A DNA stretch of 26,277 bases from a virus: positions 1 through 26,277 of the IMG/VR virus record IMGVR_UViG_3300012920_000225; one strand, written 5' to 3'. Numbering within the stretch: position 1 is the stretch's first letter; each line of letters begins with the position of its first letter. A model generated the notes under the pieces. That model ran no database searches. It was not told the origin of the DNA and was given only the letters and a program-made list of their open reading frames with translations. Positions 1-7,445 of this stretch are shown here, in pieces. Made by a program: the position numbers and the translations under genes.

Positions 1-158
1 AACTCAATCAATATTATGCTACATCATTGCCGGGTGGTGTGTACAAGGAAACAGTTAAGTTGCCGACTACAGACTATCCAGATAATAGACGAGCGTTGAG
101 AAACTTAGCATCAGATGCTAATCACAGAACTATGGTTCGCTCACAGTATGAACAATAA
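1..158 (+). CDS. C-terminal fragment of a conserved phage protein (5' end outside window)
   Basis: An open frame runs from the window edge (first full codon at 3) to a TAA at 156-158, giving 51 residues. The visible tail contains LPGGVYKETVKLP, then PDNRRALRNLASD and ends near MVRSQYEQ. I recall similar tails in proteins of marine T4-like phages, but I cannot name a function. The next gene starts 12 bases after the stop, so the two are probably co-transcribed. The missing N-terminus prevents any domain call. Confidence 0.7.
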   Translation, partial: LNQYYATSLPGGVYKETVKLPTTDYPDNRRALRNLASDANHRTMVRSQYEQ

Positions 159-170
159 TGGAGTAAACAA

Positions 171-665
171 ATGTTCAGAACTATTTTAACCCTTGGAGCA
201 ATTGGACTTGCTACTACTAGTGCTTGGGCGACTGAGATTTCTGGTAGCGTATCGTCTAAGTGTTCCGTTTTCACAGCTACTGCTGGTGTCTATGGTAACC
301 CAACAGCAGATGAGTTGAGTACTAAATCTGCAGATGGTGGTATTGACGCGATGGTACGTTACGACGTTACTCTTGCAGATGCTTATACAGCTAAGATTGG
401 TTGGCCAACTGAGTTTACAACCTCACCCAACTTAACTGATGCTGTAAATTGGGATGGTGAAACAACATATTCATCTGGTACAGTTACAGCTATGTCAGGC
501 TATGAAGCTGCAAAAACTGAATACAATGAGTGGACAGAATTTGCACTATCACAAGCCGGAAGCACATGGTTTAAAATTGAATCAGAAGTAACATATGGTG
601 AAGGTAAACCGTTTCCAGGCGGCGAGTATAAGGCTATGGTTACAGCTACGTGTGTTGCCGATTAA
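171..665 (+). CDS. Secreted beta-rich protein with signal peptide, unknown function
   Basis: This 164-residue protein begins with a classical signal peptide: a short basic start, a hydrophobic stretch at about 5-18, and a likely cleavage after AWA at 18-20. The mature part is acidic, rich in Thr, Ser and Gly, and has one Cys near residue 31 and one near 161, placed so they could form a disulfide in the periplasm. The end (PGGEYKAMVTATC) resembles the last strand of pilin or spore-coat-U-like beta sandwiches; that is a resemblance only. A TGGAG ribosome site lies 7 bases before the ATG. It heads a run of exported proteins. Confidence 0.8.
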   Translation: MFRTILTLGAIGLATTSAWATEISGSVSSKCSVFTATAGVYGNPTADELSTKSADGGIDAMVRYDVTLADAYTAKIGWPTEFTTSPNLTDAVNWDGETTYSSGTVTAMSGYEAAKTEYNEWTEFALSQAGSTWFKIESEVTYGEGKPFPGGEYKAMVTATCVAD

Positions 666-682
666 TTTAACGGAGACGCACA

Positions 683-1054
683 ATGTGGAAATCATTTATG
701 GCTGCAGTATTATTAGCAAGTAGTACTGCAGCACATGAACTGACACCTACATATCCTAAGTTTAAACCACATATTGTTGATGGCGTTTACTATACAAAAT
801 TACATATGTGGAATAGGAGAGAGGATGTAAAATATTATGAGATATCTGTACATGATGCAGAATGGAATAAGATACCATTTCATTCTACAAAAAAAATAAT
901 GAAGTTAGATCATCTTGAGCATGCAGATTTTGAAGTAAATATTAGGAAAAGCGACCTTGAACGAATAGAATTTATTTGCACAACATCAAAGCATTTAAAG
1001 TCTGATACGACAGGTACAGGAGTTAGATCGAGGATTTGCTCTAGAATAAAGTGA
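683..1054 (+). CDS. Secreted protein with predicted beta fold, unknown function
   Basis: The 123-residue product has a signal peptide (hydrophobic 5-14, likely cleavage after TAA at 15-17 before HEL). The mature domain is about 105 residues with alternating hydrophobic strands, such as VKYYEISVHD and FEVNIRKSDLERIEFICT, and two Cys (in FICT and RICSR) near the C-terminus. I recall similar proteins from marine phage genomes. The strand pattern is reminiscent of one Ig-like domain of periplasmic pilus chaperones, but key residues cannot be confirmed by eye. GGAG lies 7 bases before the ATG and the spacing to the preceding gene is 17 bases. Confidence 0.8.
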   Translation: MWKSFMAAVLLASSTAAHELTPTYPKFKPHIVDGVYYTKLHMWNRREDVKYYEISVHDAEWNKIPFHSTKKIMKLDHLEHADFEVNIRKSDLERIEFICTTSKHLKSDTTGTGVRSRICSRIK

Positions 1055-1061
1055 GATTATA

Positions 1062-1463
1062 ATGCGATATATTATTTTGGTTATTTGTATGATGTGGAGT
1101 TATGCTTATGCAGATTCTATTAATCTACAATTACCGAGTGCGCCTGGTAGTTATCAATCTGATACATTCAAATCAGGCCAAATGAATTGTTCTAATGCTA
1201 TTGGTTCAGCTACTACGTTAGAATTTGGTGTAACCGGTTTGATAGATGGAGGTAGATATGATCCATTTAACAATTGGATAGATGACAAAGATGTAGGTAG
1301 CATTGGTGTTTATAGTAGGATTACGATACCACTTGGCGCTAAACCAAAGAAAAGAATAGATTGTAATAGATTATTTGAATTAGAATTACAAAAGAAATCG
1401 CTTGAGTTGGAACAACTAAGAAAAGAGATTGAGTCACTTAAAGCATTACAATTTGAGGAATAA
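1062..1463 (+). CDS. Secreted protein with C-terminal coiled coil, unknown function
   Basis: This 133-residue protein has a signal peptide (hydrophobic 3-14, cleavage likely after AYA at 15-17). The middle part (INLQLPSAPGSYQSD and SIGVYSRITIPLGA) looks like short beta strands and has Cys in MNCSN and IDCNR that may pair. The last 35 residues are charged and heptad-like (LELEQLRKEIESLKAL), a short coiled coil. I recall this arrangement from marine phages without a known role. It sits 7 bases after the preceding gene and 2 bases before the next, so it is part of one operon of exported proteins. The ribosome site is weak. Confidence 0.8.
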   Translation: MRYIILVICMMWSYAYADSINLQLPSAPGSYQSDTFKSGQMNCSNAIGSATTLEFGVTGLIDGGRYDPFNNWIDDKDVGSIGVYSRITIPLGAKPKKRIDCNRLFELELQKKSLELEQLRKEIESLKALQFEE

Positions 1464-1465
1464 AT

Positions 1466-2128
1466 ATGCCAGAAGTAGAATTTGGAGGAGTTAAATTTAA
1501 AGGCGGCAAAATGGTAGCCGTGCTTACAGCTCTTTCCACTTTAGGTGGCGCTATGTGGGGAGGTTTCGAATTCTATAAAGACTATATGGATATGAAAGAG
1601 ATTGTTCAGAATGTCGATGTAGATGAAATAGCAGCTGCCAACGAATTGCAACTACAGAAACTAGATGATGCCATAACATATACGACGGAGATTAGACAAG
1701 ACTTAGCCAATGATGTTGCACGGCTTGAAGGACAAATAGTAATTTTAGAAGGACAAGTGCAAAGAGCAGAAGCTACAGTACGTAAACTGCGTAATGATGT
1801 ATATGCAAAACTTGATACATTTGAAGAGAGATTTAGATTAACTCTGAAAGACAATCAAGACACAATGGCAGATCTAAGAGATAAGATTAGTACAAACCTT
1901 GAGGAATCAGAAGCACGGATTAAAGCCACACAGGCCAGTATAGGTAATACATTAGAATCTATACGAAACGATATGAATGAACAGCAAAAAGATGTTACCG
2001 CATCTATACGTGAGATAGAAGCTAGTGCAAGAATACTAGATAAAGATATAAGAAACGATATGAAGGCATTAGATAAAGAAATTTTTGAAAGATTACAAGA
2101 AGCATTAGACAATCCATTATCAAATTAG
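1466..2128 (+). CDS. Membrane-anchored long coiled-coil protein
   Basis: The product is 220 residues. A Gly-rich hydrophobic segment at about 15-35 (VAVLTALSTLGGAMWGG) should span the inner membrane; everything from about residue 45 to 215 is charged, heptad-like helix, in keeping with a long coiled-coil rod. There is no signal peptidase site, so the rod is probably tethered. GAGGAA precedes the ATG by 6 bases. Unusually long minus-strand open frames mirror this gene; they are explained by its biased codon composition. Possible roles include envelope remodelling, lysis control or exclusion of other phages, none of which the sequence proves. Confidence 0.8.
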   Translation: MPEVEFGGVKFKGGKMVAVLTALSTLGGAMWGGFEFYKDYMDMKEIVQNVDVDEIAAANELQLQKLDDAITYTTEIRQDLANDVARLEGQIVILEGQVQRAEATVRKLRNDVYAKLDTFEERFRLTLKDNQDTMADLRDKISTNLEESEARIKATQASIGNTLESIRNDMNEQQKDVTASIREIEASARILDKDIRNDMKALDKEIFERLQEALDNPLSN

Positions 2129-2137
2129 GAAATTGAA

Positions 2138-2470
2138 ATGAAACTTATTTATATTATACCATTTATTATGACAACATACGTATCAGCAGAATGCATGGCT
2201 GACTACAAACAAGAAAATTTTGATACATACAACTGGAGTAAAGCTTCAGCTTGTTTAGCAAAGGAAAGAAAAGTTAAAAGAGATTTAGAACTAGCATCGC
2301 TAAGAGAATTTTTAAAAGAAAATCCTCGTTACAGATTTCCTGGACAATCTTTAAATAAATGTTTTGGAAAAGCTAGAGAAAACCACATCACATCTGTTGA
2401 ATATAAGCCAGATTCAACTGTGTTTTATTTTAAAAAGCAAATCAATACATGCTTAGATGTGGAGAACTAA
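2138..2470 (+). CDS. Small secreted protein, unknown function
   Basis: This 110-residue protein carries an N-terminal signal peptide (hydrophobic 3-15, likely cleavage near VSA before ECM). The mature part is basic and has four Cys (ECM, SACL, KCFG, NTCL), an even number that suits disulfides in the periplasm. AGGAAA lies just ahead of the ATG. It is directly followed, without a gap, by a 47-codon membrane protein. I do not recognise the family. Confidence 0.7.
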   Translation: MKLIYIIPFIMTTYVSAECMADYKQENFDTYNWSKASACLAKERKVKRDLELASLREFLKENPRYRFPGQSLNKCFGKARENHITSVEYKPDSTVFYFKKQINTCLDVEN

Positions 2471-2614
2471 ATGATAGGAAGATGGGATATAAAGCTATCA
2501 GCAATACTTGCATTAATGTTCATGTGTTTTGTGTATTACATTTTACTGACTGATGGGTGGGAAAAGCGAATACAATTTATAAGAGACATATCAAATGTTG
2601 AGGGAGGACCATGA
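2471..2614 (+). CDS. 47-residue single-span membrane protein
   Basis: An ATG directly abuts the preceding stop codon and opens a 47-codon frame ending at a TGA that overlaps the lipase start (ATGA arrangement at 2611-2614). The peptide has a hydrophobic segment at about 9-26 (LSAILALMFMCFVYYILL) flanked by charged residues, so it should be a one-span membrane protein. The tight coupling on both sides supports translation. Function is unknown; small membrane proteins of this size in phages are often holin-like, antiholin-like or envelope-modifying. Confidence 0.6.
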   Translation: MIGRWDIKLSAILALMFMCFVYYILLTDGWEKRIQFIRDISNVEGGP

Positions 2615-3333
2615 TAGAAAAATGCAACCAAATGGCAAAGATGGCAGAGATTGCTTATCTTGACGGAGAAGAAGCTAAAGCCAGGTATAAAGACTTAGGT
2701 TACAGCTATCATAAATTTATAGAAAAGGATGGCGCTCAGTGCCATGTAGTCTGGAATAAAAATGAAATATCAGTGTGCTTTAGAGGTACAGAACCAGATG
2801 AATTTTCAGATATTAAAGCAGATTTAAACGCACTTCCAGATCGAGCGCATAACGGTCATGGATTTGTACACAACGGATTCCAAGAAGAACTTAATAAAGT
2901 ATGGGGAATCGTAGTAAATGTTTTAGATAAACACAAGACAGATAGAAAAGTTTATATTACAGGACACTCCTTAGGTGGAGCGATGGCAACTCTTGCAGCA
3001 AGTAGATGTAAACCGGATGCGTTATATACATATGGTTCACCTAGAGCTGGCACAAGAAAATTTGTAAAATCTTTTAACACACCACACTATAGGCATGTAA
3101 ATAATAATGATATAGTTCCTAAAGTACCTTTTGCTTTCTTAGGCTATAAGCACCACGGAACACTTAGATATATAAATTATTATGGAAACATTAGAAAACT
3201 TACATATTGGCAAAGACTTAAAGATCAGTGGAGAGGCAGAAAGCAAGCTTGGAAAAAGAAAGTTCCTTTTGACGGCGCCTATGATCATGGCATGGCCTAT
3301 TATGTAAAATACACGGAGAAAAATGATGGCTGA
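2611..3333 (+). CDS. Class 3 lipase / alpha-beta hydrolase
   Basis: This 240-residue protein matches the lipase class 3 fold. The nucleophile elbow GHSLGG is at 118-123 with Ser120; the Asp is likely D167 in NNNDIVPKVP, and the His likely H181 or H182 in YKHHGT. An oxyanion-type CFRGTEP lies at 56-62. The family hydrolyses acyl esters of lipids. There is no signal peptide, so it would act in the cytoplasm or on the inner leaflet unless released. It overlaps the stop of the preceding gene by 4 bases (ATGA) and has GGGAGGA as ribosome site. Such lipases recur in marine phage genomes; a role in lysis or membrane lipid remodelling is inference. Confidence 0.88.
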   Translation: MIEKCNQMAKMAEIAYLDGEEAKARYKDLGYSYHKFIEKDGAQCHVVWNKNEISVCFRGTEPDEFSDIKADLNALPDRAHNGHGFVHNGFQEELNKVWGIVVNVLDKHKTDRKVYITGHSLGGAMATLAASRCKPDALYTYGSPRAGTRKFVKSFNTPHYRHVNNNDIVPKVPFAFLGYKHHGTLRYINYYGNIRKLTYWQRLKDQWRGRKQAWKKKVPFDGAYDHGMAYYVKYTEKNDG

Positions 3334-3538
3334 TAATGATAAATTACCTAATGACATGCCTGAAGGAAAATTCGAAGTAGCTATTAGAATACTTGGAAAC
3401 GAGCTAATAGCTATGAAAATGATAGTTGATGATTTTAAAATGAAATGGGTTGTGATTGGATTGATAGCTATGGTAGCTATTTTGTGGGGAGCTTCAGAGT
3501 TTGGCCCTGCAATAGTAAATACTTTTGGAGTAGGTTAA
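3326..3538 (+). CDS. 70-residue single-span membrane protein
   Basis: Two ATGs in tandem (3323 and 3326) lie after a CGGAGA ribosome site; the second is chosen, though either works. The first 38 residues are an acidic then amphipathic helix, followed by one membrane span at about 39-58 (WVVIGLIAMVAILWGAS) and a short tail. The gene overlaps the lipase end by 8 bases and is followed directly by the next gene. No family recognised beyond a small phage membrane protein. Confidence 0.7.
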   Translation: MADNDKLPNDMPEGKFEVAIRILGNELIAMKMIVDDFKMKWVVIGLIAMVAILWGASEFGPAIVNTFGVG

Positions 3539-3832
3539 ATGGATATGTTTGCAAGAATGTTTGATGACACTTTGTGGATATACACCGCAATCGCTGGCTC
3601 AGTAGCCGGCGCAGCATTTTTGGCATACTTCAAAGAAACTAAAGCGGGCCTATGGGCTTACGCAAAATTAGATTTGACCCTTGATTATTTAATAGAAAGA
3701 TTCGGGTGGACTTGGTTAGAACAACCCGAAGATGCATGGCGAAAAAAATACCCAAAAATAACTAAAAAAATCGATGAGCTTGAAAGCAGAATCGAACAGT
3801 TAGAAAAACGTTTTCGTTTAAAAAAGAAATAA
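3539..3832 (+). CDS. Membrane protein with C-terminal coiled coil, conserved in marine phages
   Basis: This 97-residue protein has an N-terminal span at about 11-30 (LWIYTAIAGSVAGAAFLAYF), a Trp-rich middle (ERFGWTWLEQPEDAW) and a C-terminal heptad helix from about 73 to 93 (IDELESRIEQLEKRF). I recall closely similar proteins in cyanophages and other marine T4-like phages, of unknown role. The start follows the preceding stop without a gap. Topology resembles small inner-membrane proteins of lysis cassettes, but the recognisable spanins of this phage lie elsewhere in the window. Confidence 0.75.
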   Translation: MDMFARMFDDTLWIYTAIAGSVAGAAFLAYFKETKAGLWAYAKLDLTLDYLIERFGWTWLEQPEDAWRKKYPKITKKIDELESRIEQLEKRFRLKKK

Positions 3833-3845
3833 AGGAATAGGGAAA

Positions 3846-3950
3846 ATGAAAAAACTCATGACATTAGTAGTTGTATTAATACTTGCCGGAGCAGGTTGGT
3901 ATGGCTACCACAATGTTTGGCCTCATACAGCAACAGAAGCTGCTGAATGA
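3846..3950 (+). CDS. 34-residue single-span membrane peptide
   Basis: An ATG preceded by AAGGAAT and AGGGAAA opens a 34-codon frame. Residues 5-18 (MTLVVVLILAGAGW) are hydrophobic after a basic start, so the peptide is either a one-span membrane protein or a signal-like peptide. Its TGA overlaps the next small frame (ATGA at 3947-3950). Function unknown. Confidence 0.5.
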   Translation: MKKLMTLVVVLILAGAGWYGYHNVWPHTATEAAE

Positions 3951-4090
3951 TAACAACAATAGAACACTACATAGAAATACACAAGCATCACGAACAGCAC
4001 AGAATATCTACAAATCAACGAAACAAATTCTGGGAGGAATTAAAAGATGAACTGGATAAAAGACAGGTTGAAAGAGAGAACGACTCTTGA
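3947..4090 (+). CDS. Possible 47-residue charged protein
   Basis: A frame starting at an ATGA overlap with the preceding stop runs 47 codons to a TGA at 4088-4090. The peptide is rich in His, Glu, Arg and Lys and looks helical, with no membrane segment. Its last 44 bases overlap the next gene in another frame. Translational coupling favours a real product, but the overlap with a better-supported gene makes it uncertain. Confidence 0.4.
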   Translation: MITTIEHYIEIHKHHEQHRISTNQRNKFWEELKDELDKRQVERENDS

Positions 4091-4205
4091 TGGCGCCGCA
4101 CTAATGGCAATGGGAGTCATGGTTCTTTTTATGCAACCATTCGCAAAAATTGCTGCTGGGGTAGCAATAGTTTACGGAGCTTGGACACTTTATAAGAAAG
4201 GTTAA
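4047..4205 (+). CDS. 52-residue membrane protein, recurrent in marine phages
   Basis: The ATG at 4047 has a strong GGGAGGAAT ribosome site about 8 bases upstream. The 52-residue product begins with a charged helix (NWIKDRLKERTTLDG), then two short hydrophobic stretches at about 17-29 and 33-48 separated by a Pro. I recall the pattern 'DRLKERTTLDGAALMAMG' followed by a Gly/Ala-rich span in other marine phages. It begins inside the preceding frame and ends 2 bases before the next gene. Function unknown. Confidence 0.7.
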   Translation: MNWIKDRLKERTTLDGAALMAMGVMVLFMQPFAKIAAGVAIVYGAWTLYKKG

Positions 4206-4207
4206 TT

Positions 4208-4855
4208 TTGTCATTTTTAGTTAATAATTTACCCCCCGTCCATGTCTACGTTCGCAAAGAGTACTTATACGATTTAGAACGTGGGCATGGCGAATTTACG
4301 CCTGGGATTTGGATAAGCGTAAAGAGCACAATGTATAAAGCATTGTATTTCGAAACATTGCTAACTGATTACGGAGCACTTTATGATAAACTTCCTATCT
4401 CAGCATTTGTGTGGAAAACGGATCATGGTGATCTTTTACCTTTGGATGTTCTTCAGCTTTGGGATTGCTTTGATTATGATCTTACAGTTATCACAAAGCC
4501 AATTTTGTCCAGGTGTGAGTTCTTCGGTAAAGACAAAAGGATGCACGGTGGTGAATATGAATTTACAATCGACAACTGCCACCGTGATCATTCCGTCCTT
4601 GATACCAATTTCAGTGAGCACGATCCCGAACACAAGTCCTTCAACATCATCAGATTAGATAACGGTCAGTTCGCCGCTCAGCCAAATAACAGAATTATTT
4701 GGAGAGATAGCTCACTTACACCAGACAAACTCTTAAGACCAGATTTCAAAGTGTGTACACAGAACTATGCAGTTGAAACAGAACCAAAATGGTCAGTCGG
4801 TCATACTGATGAGTGGCAGTATAAAACAAAAGAAGAAGAAGCAGAAAAATTTTAA
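4208..4855 (+). CDS. Conserved marine T4-like phage protein with TTG start
   Basis: This 215-residue protein starts at a TTG; AAGAAAGG lies about 6 bases upstream and no in-frame ATG exists before residue 42, which lies inside the conserved region. Visible conserved stretches are HVYVRKEYLYDLERGHGEF, LPISAFVWK, LQLWDCFDYD, FFGKDK, EYEFTIDNCH and NGQFAAQPNNRI. I recognise these from a widespread cyanophage/marine T4-like family with no assigned function. There is no signal or membrane span, and the C-terminus is a charged tail. The high Trp, Asp and His content suggests a compact globular domain. Confidence 0.85.
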   Translation: MSFLVNNLPPVHVYVRKEYLYDLERGHGEFTPGIWISVKSTMYKALYFETLLTDYGALYDKLPISAFVWKTDHGDLLPLDVLQLWDCFDYDLTVITKPILSRCEFFGKDKRMHGGEYEFTIDNCHRDHSVLDTNFSEHDPEHKSFNIIRLDNGQFAAQPNNRIIWRDSSLTPDKLLRPDFKVCTQNYAVETEPKWSVGHTDEWQYKTKEEEAEKF

Positions 4856-4921
4856 TTGTTAGCGATAACAAAAATTGCCTTTTAACATATATAAAATATA
4901 GCAGTTAAAAGGAGGTTGTTT

Positions 4922-5131
4922 ATGTGTTCACCGTTCGTTCGTAAAGAAGCAAATAGATTGTACTGGATGGTCAAAGGTACTTTAATGAACCCCAACGCTT
5001 CAGACGAAGAGACCGAAAAAACATATGAATCATACCTAAAAAGAATGTGGGGCAATAATGAAAGAGCAGTTTACGGATTAGTCGGATTTGAAGCTGCGTG
5101 GAAAAAACGTCAAGCCGAAAAAGGCTGGTAA
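4922..5131 (+). CDS. 69-residue protein, unknown function
   Basis: An AGGAGG at 4910-4915 lies 6 bases before the ATG at 4922, a near-perfect ribosome site; an earlier in-frame TTG at 4916 is too close to it to be the start. The protein is helical and charged, with SPFVRKEANRLYWMVKG at the N-terminus, an acidic DEETEKTYESYL segment and a basic end. No known domain is recognised. A TATAAAATA box at about 4889-4897 in the 66-base gap before it could be a weak T4-like late promoter. The gene ends just before an A-rich stretch and the promoter of the DUF932 gene. Confidence 0.7.
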   Translation: MCSPFVRKEANRLYWMVKGTLMNPNASDEETEKTYESYLKRMWGNNERAVYGLVGFEAAWKKRQAEKGW

Positions 5132-5150
5132 AAAAAATGCAAAAAAAATG

Positions 5151-5175
5151 AAAAAAATGCATTTTAGGGGTTTAC
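5151..5175 (+). repeat. Intergenic repeat copy 1 (pairs with 9139-9163)
   Basis: Seven A, then TGCATTTTAGGGGTTTAC. The same 25-base block occurs at 9139-9163 with one T fewer and one G more. In both places it leads directly into the -35 box of a strong promoter, so the repeat is part of a promoter module rather than a random A-rich stretch. Confidence 0.75.
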
Positions 5176-5199
5176 TTTTAGTTTGAACTGTGGTAGTAT
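5171..5199 (+). promoter_or_regulatory. Sigma70-like extended -10 promoter for the DUF932 gene
   Basis: TTTACT at 5171-5176 and TAGTAT at 5194-5199 are separated by exactly 17 bases. The -10 is preceded by TGG, the extended -10 element. Transcription should start near 5206, leaving a leader of about 27 bases before the ATG at 5233. Four more promoters of the same design occur in this window. Confidence 0.75.
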
Positions 5200-5232
5200 A
5201 TACTTATAAAATGAATGAATGGAGATTATATT

Positions 5233-6183
5233 ATGTCACATGAAGTAGAAACAATGGCTTACGCTGGAGAGTTACCTTGGCACGGACTCGGTGAAAAAGT
5301 TAGTAATGATCTAACACCTGTACAAATGATGGAAAAAGCTAGAGTAGACTGGACAGTCGAAAAGCAAGACATCTTCACCGCTAATGGTGTAAAACTTCCA
5401 CAAAAACAAGCATTAGTACGAACATCAGATGATACAATTCTTGATGTAGTAGGTACTGATTGGAATCCTTTACAAAACGAAGATGCTTTCAATTTTTTCG
5501 CAGAGTATGTTGCTGCTGGTGATATGGAAATGCACACAGCAGGATCTCTTCAAGACGGTCGAATGGTTTGGGCTCTTGCAAAAGTAAAAGAGTCATTTGA
5601 TCTTTTTGGTGGAGACCAAGTGGACTCATACTTCTTATTTTCTAATCCTCATAAGTATGGTAAGTCAATTGATGTTCGTTTTACACCTATTCGTGTTGTA
5701 TGTAAGAATACTCTTGCAATGAGTCTTCAAGCTACAGGCGATCGTTCAGTTAAAGTTGGACACAGGTCTGAGTTTGATGCTGAACAAGTAAAAGAGGATC
5801 TGGGTCTAGCTACTGAAAAATTTGCTAAGTACAAAGAAATGGCTCAGTTCTTAGGCAGCCGACGTTTTACTGCTGAATCAATTGTTCAGTACTACAACGA
5901 AGTATTCCCTAACACTTCTCGTAAAAATACTGATAAAAAAGTATCAACTGTTGAAGATCTAAGCAGAGCTGCTAAGATGTGCTATGAAGCTTTAGAAGTT
6001 CAGCCTGGTGCTGAATATGCTCCTGGTACATGGTGGCAGGCTTTCAACTCTGTAACTTTTCACACTGATCACGTTCAAGGTCGAAGTGGTGAAACACGTT
6101 TAGCGAGTCAGTGGTTCGGTGGAAATCAGCTACGCAAAATTAAAGCAGCTGAAAAAGCGGTTGAGTATGCCGCAGCCGCTTAA
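5233..6183 (+). CDS. DUF932 / TIGR03299-type phage protein
   Basis: This 316-residue protein matches the DUF932 family of phage- and plasmid-encoded proteins: an N-terminal GELPWHGLG, LDVVGTDWNPLQN in the first third, GRMVWALAKV, and IRVVCKNTLAMSLQ in the middle, then a helical second half (KYKEMAQFLGSRRF) and a Trp-rich C-terminal part (PGTWWQAFNSVTFHTDH). The biochemical role of the family is unsettled. I choose the ATG at 5233 because GGAGA sits 7 bases upstream; an in-frame ATG at 5215 would overlap that ribosome site. It has its own promoter and a codon usage richer in strongly expressed codons than its downstream neighbour, in keeping with high early expression. Confidence 0.88.
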   Translation: MSHEVETMAYAGELPWHGLGEKVSNDLTPVQMMEKARVDWTVEKQDIFTANGVKLPQKQALVRTSDDTILDVVGTDWNPLQNEDAFNFFAEYVAAGDMEMHTAGSLQDGRMVWALAKVKESFDLFGGDQVDSYFLFSNPHKYGKSIDVRFTPIRVVCKNTLAMSLQATGDRSVKVGHRSEFDAEQVKEDLGLATEKFAKYKEMAQFLGSRRFTAESIVQYYNEVFPNTSRKNTDKKVSTVEDLSRAAKMCYEALEVQPGAEYAPGTWWQAFNSVTFHTDHVQGRSGETRLASQWFGGNQLRKIKAAEKAVEYAAAA

Positions 6184-6206
6184 TCGCATATTGTTAAGAG
6201 GTGAGT

Positions 6207-7445
6207 ATGTTTAATTTATACTCACCACTTAATAATGATGGTTGGCTTGACAAATCTCAATTTATTAGAACAGTTGTAGATCCTTATTCAGAAATAACTG
6301 GAAAACGCTATTACAATCATAAACAAATTTATGATAAAGTTGATAGCAAACAAAATAACATCATAATGCTAAGAGTTGATCCTGAATTGATGATATTCGG
6401 AGGAGACTTTAAGTATTATGATGTTGTTTCTTGGGCTAAAGATAACGACATAAAAGTTTACTTAGATTATTCTTGGGAAAGCGTGGACATTAACTCTACA
6501 GAAAACAAGTATTTGTTTCATAACAATCACAGACAATACATAGAAGATAATGACATAAAAATAATTTCACAGTGTTGGAACGGATGTAAGTATTCAGGAT
6601 ATGATTCTTCTATAGAAGATCGCATAATAAATTTTAGCACATTTGAATTTAACATAAGATTAGCTTATGAATTGCACAATAAACATTTTAATTTTATGTC
6701 ATCTCCTACTAATGAAAAGAAATATTTTGTAAACTACATACCAGGTGATATTAGAAAACATTTCTCTTCATTAGTTTTATATTTTTTATTAGAAAATTTT
6801 AAAGAAGAAGAAATTTTTTATTCTACTATAATAGGTGATTATTTTATAGAAGATAATATGAGTTGGGAAAAATCTTTTATAGACAGACTTATAAAAAATA
6901 TTTCTAGAAAAAATCAAAAAGTAGCAGATACATTTAAAAATGCAGCAGAATCAATAAGTAAGCTACATGTTCATAAGCCTTTCGAAGAAAAATACAATGT
7001 AAAATATGATGGTGTTATAAACCAAATGCAAGAGAGGGCAATTCCACCTGGAATATATGAAAGTAAGTTTAGTTTGATACAAGAAGTTGCTTGGGACAAT
7101 TATTTTTACACAGAAAAAACTTTTAAACATGTAATTGCTGAACAACCTTTTTTAATATTAAGTGGTCCTGGAGTTAATAGAGGAATGAAAGAATTAGATT
7201 ACGAAATATTTGAAGAAGTATTCAATTACACGTATGATTCTATAGTGTGGACCGATAGATCGGACTGGGGTAATAAAAGTAATTGTTTTTTAGGTGTTAT
7301 AGATAATATACAAAAGTTAAAAGAGAATAGTAACTTACTCTCTTTACCATCTGTTAAAGAAAAAACAACGTATAACAGACATAACTTGTTAAGAAGAACT
7401 AATATAGATATGTTTGAAAAAGAATTAGAAAGAATAGTATTATGA
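6207..7445 (+). CDS. Putative glycosyltransferase (GT-B-like C-terminal motif)
   Basis: The 412-residue protein begins at ATG 6207 after AGAGG; a GTG at 6201 is an alternative. The C-terminal third contains ESKFSLIQEV followed by YTEKTFKHVIAEQPFLILSGPG, the order 'S-L-I/V-x-E ... TEK-hydrophobic-K-x-h-h-A-x-x-P-F' seen in fucosyltransferase and exostosin-like glycosyltransferases, where it binds the sugar nucleotide. The N-terminal two thirds are very AT-rich and I cannot match them. Its stop overlaps the start of an NDP-sugar dehydrogenase (ATGA), so the two probably form one pathway, perhaps modifying host surface polysaccharide or the virion. The catalytic assignment is inference from a short motif. 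Confidence 0.6.
   Translation: MFNLYSPLNNDGWLDKSQFIRTVVDPYSEITGKRYYNHKQIYDKVDSKQNNIIMLRVDPELMIFGGDFKYYDVVSWAKDNDIKVYLDYSWESVDINSTENKYLFHNNHRQYIEDNDIKIISQCWNGCKYSGYDSSIEDRIINFSTFEFNIRLAYELHNKHFNFMSSPTNEKKYFVNYIPGDIRKHFSSLVLYFLLENFKEEEIFYSTIIGDYFIEDNMSWEKSFIDRLIKNISRKNQKVADTFKNAAESISKLHVHKPFEEKYNVKYDGVINQMQERAIPPGIYESKFSLIQEVAWDNYFYTEKTFKHVIAEQPFLILSGPGVNRGMKELDYEIFEEVFNYTYDSIVWTDRSDWGNKSNCFLGVIDNIQKLKENSNLLSLPSVKEKTTYNRHNLLRRTNIDMFEKELERIVL

Noticed and set aside
1606-2112. Two long minus-strand open frames opposite the coiled-coil gene
   Set aside because: They lack ribosome sites, are Ser/Leu/Ile-rich low-complexity sequence, and are explained as reverse-frame shadows of a charged helical protein.
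4383-4658. Alternative + frame inside the TTG-start conserved protein
   Set aside because: The 4208 frame matches a phage family I recognise along its length; the alternative has no such match and no ribosome site.
5113-5126. AGCC-GAAAAA-GGCT hairpin at the end of the 4922 gene as a terminator
   Set aside because: The stem is only four pairs and is followed by A rather than T.
5131-5160. A-rich stretch with three AAAAAAATG blocks as a possible array
   Set aside because: Only short homopolymer runs; the meaningful part is the 25-base block shared with 9139-9163. No CRISPR-like spacing exists here or elsewhere in the window.
5215-5232. ATG 5215 as start of the DUF932 gene
   Set aside because: The GGAGA ribosome site at 5221-5225 lies after it and is correctly placed for ATG 5233.
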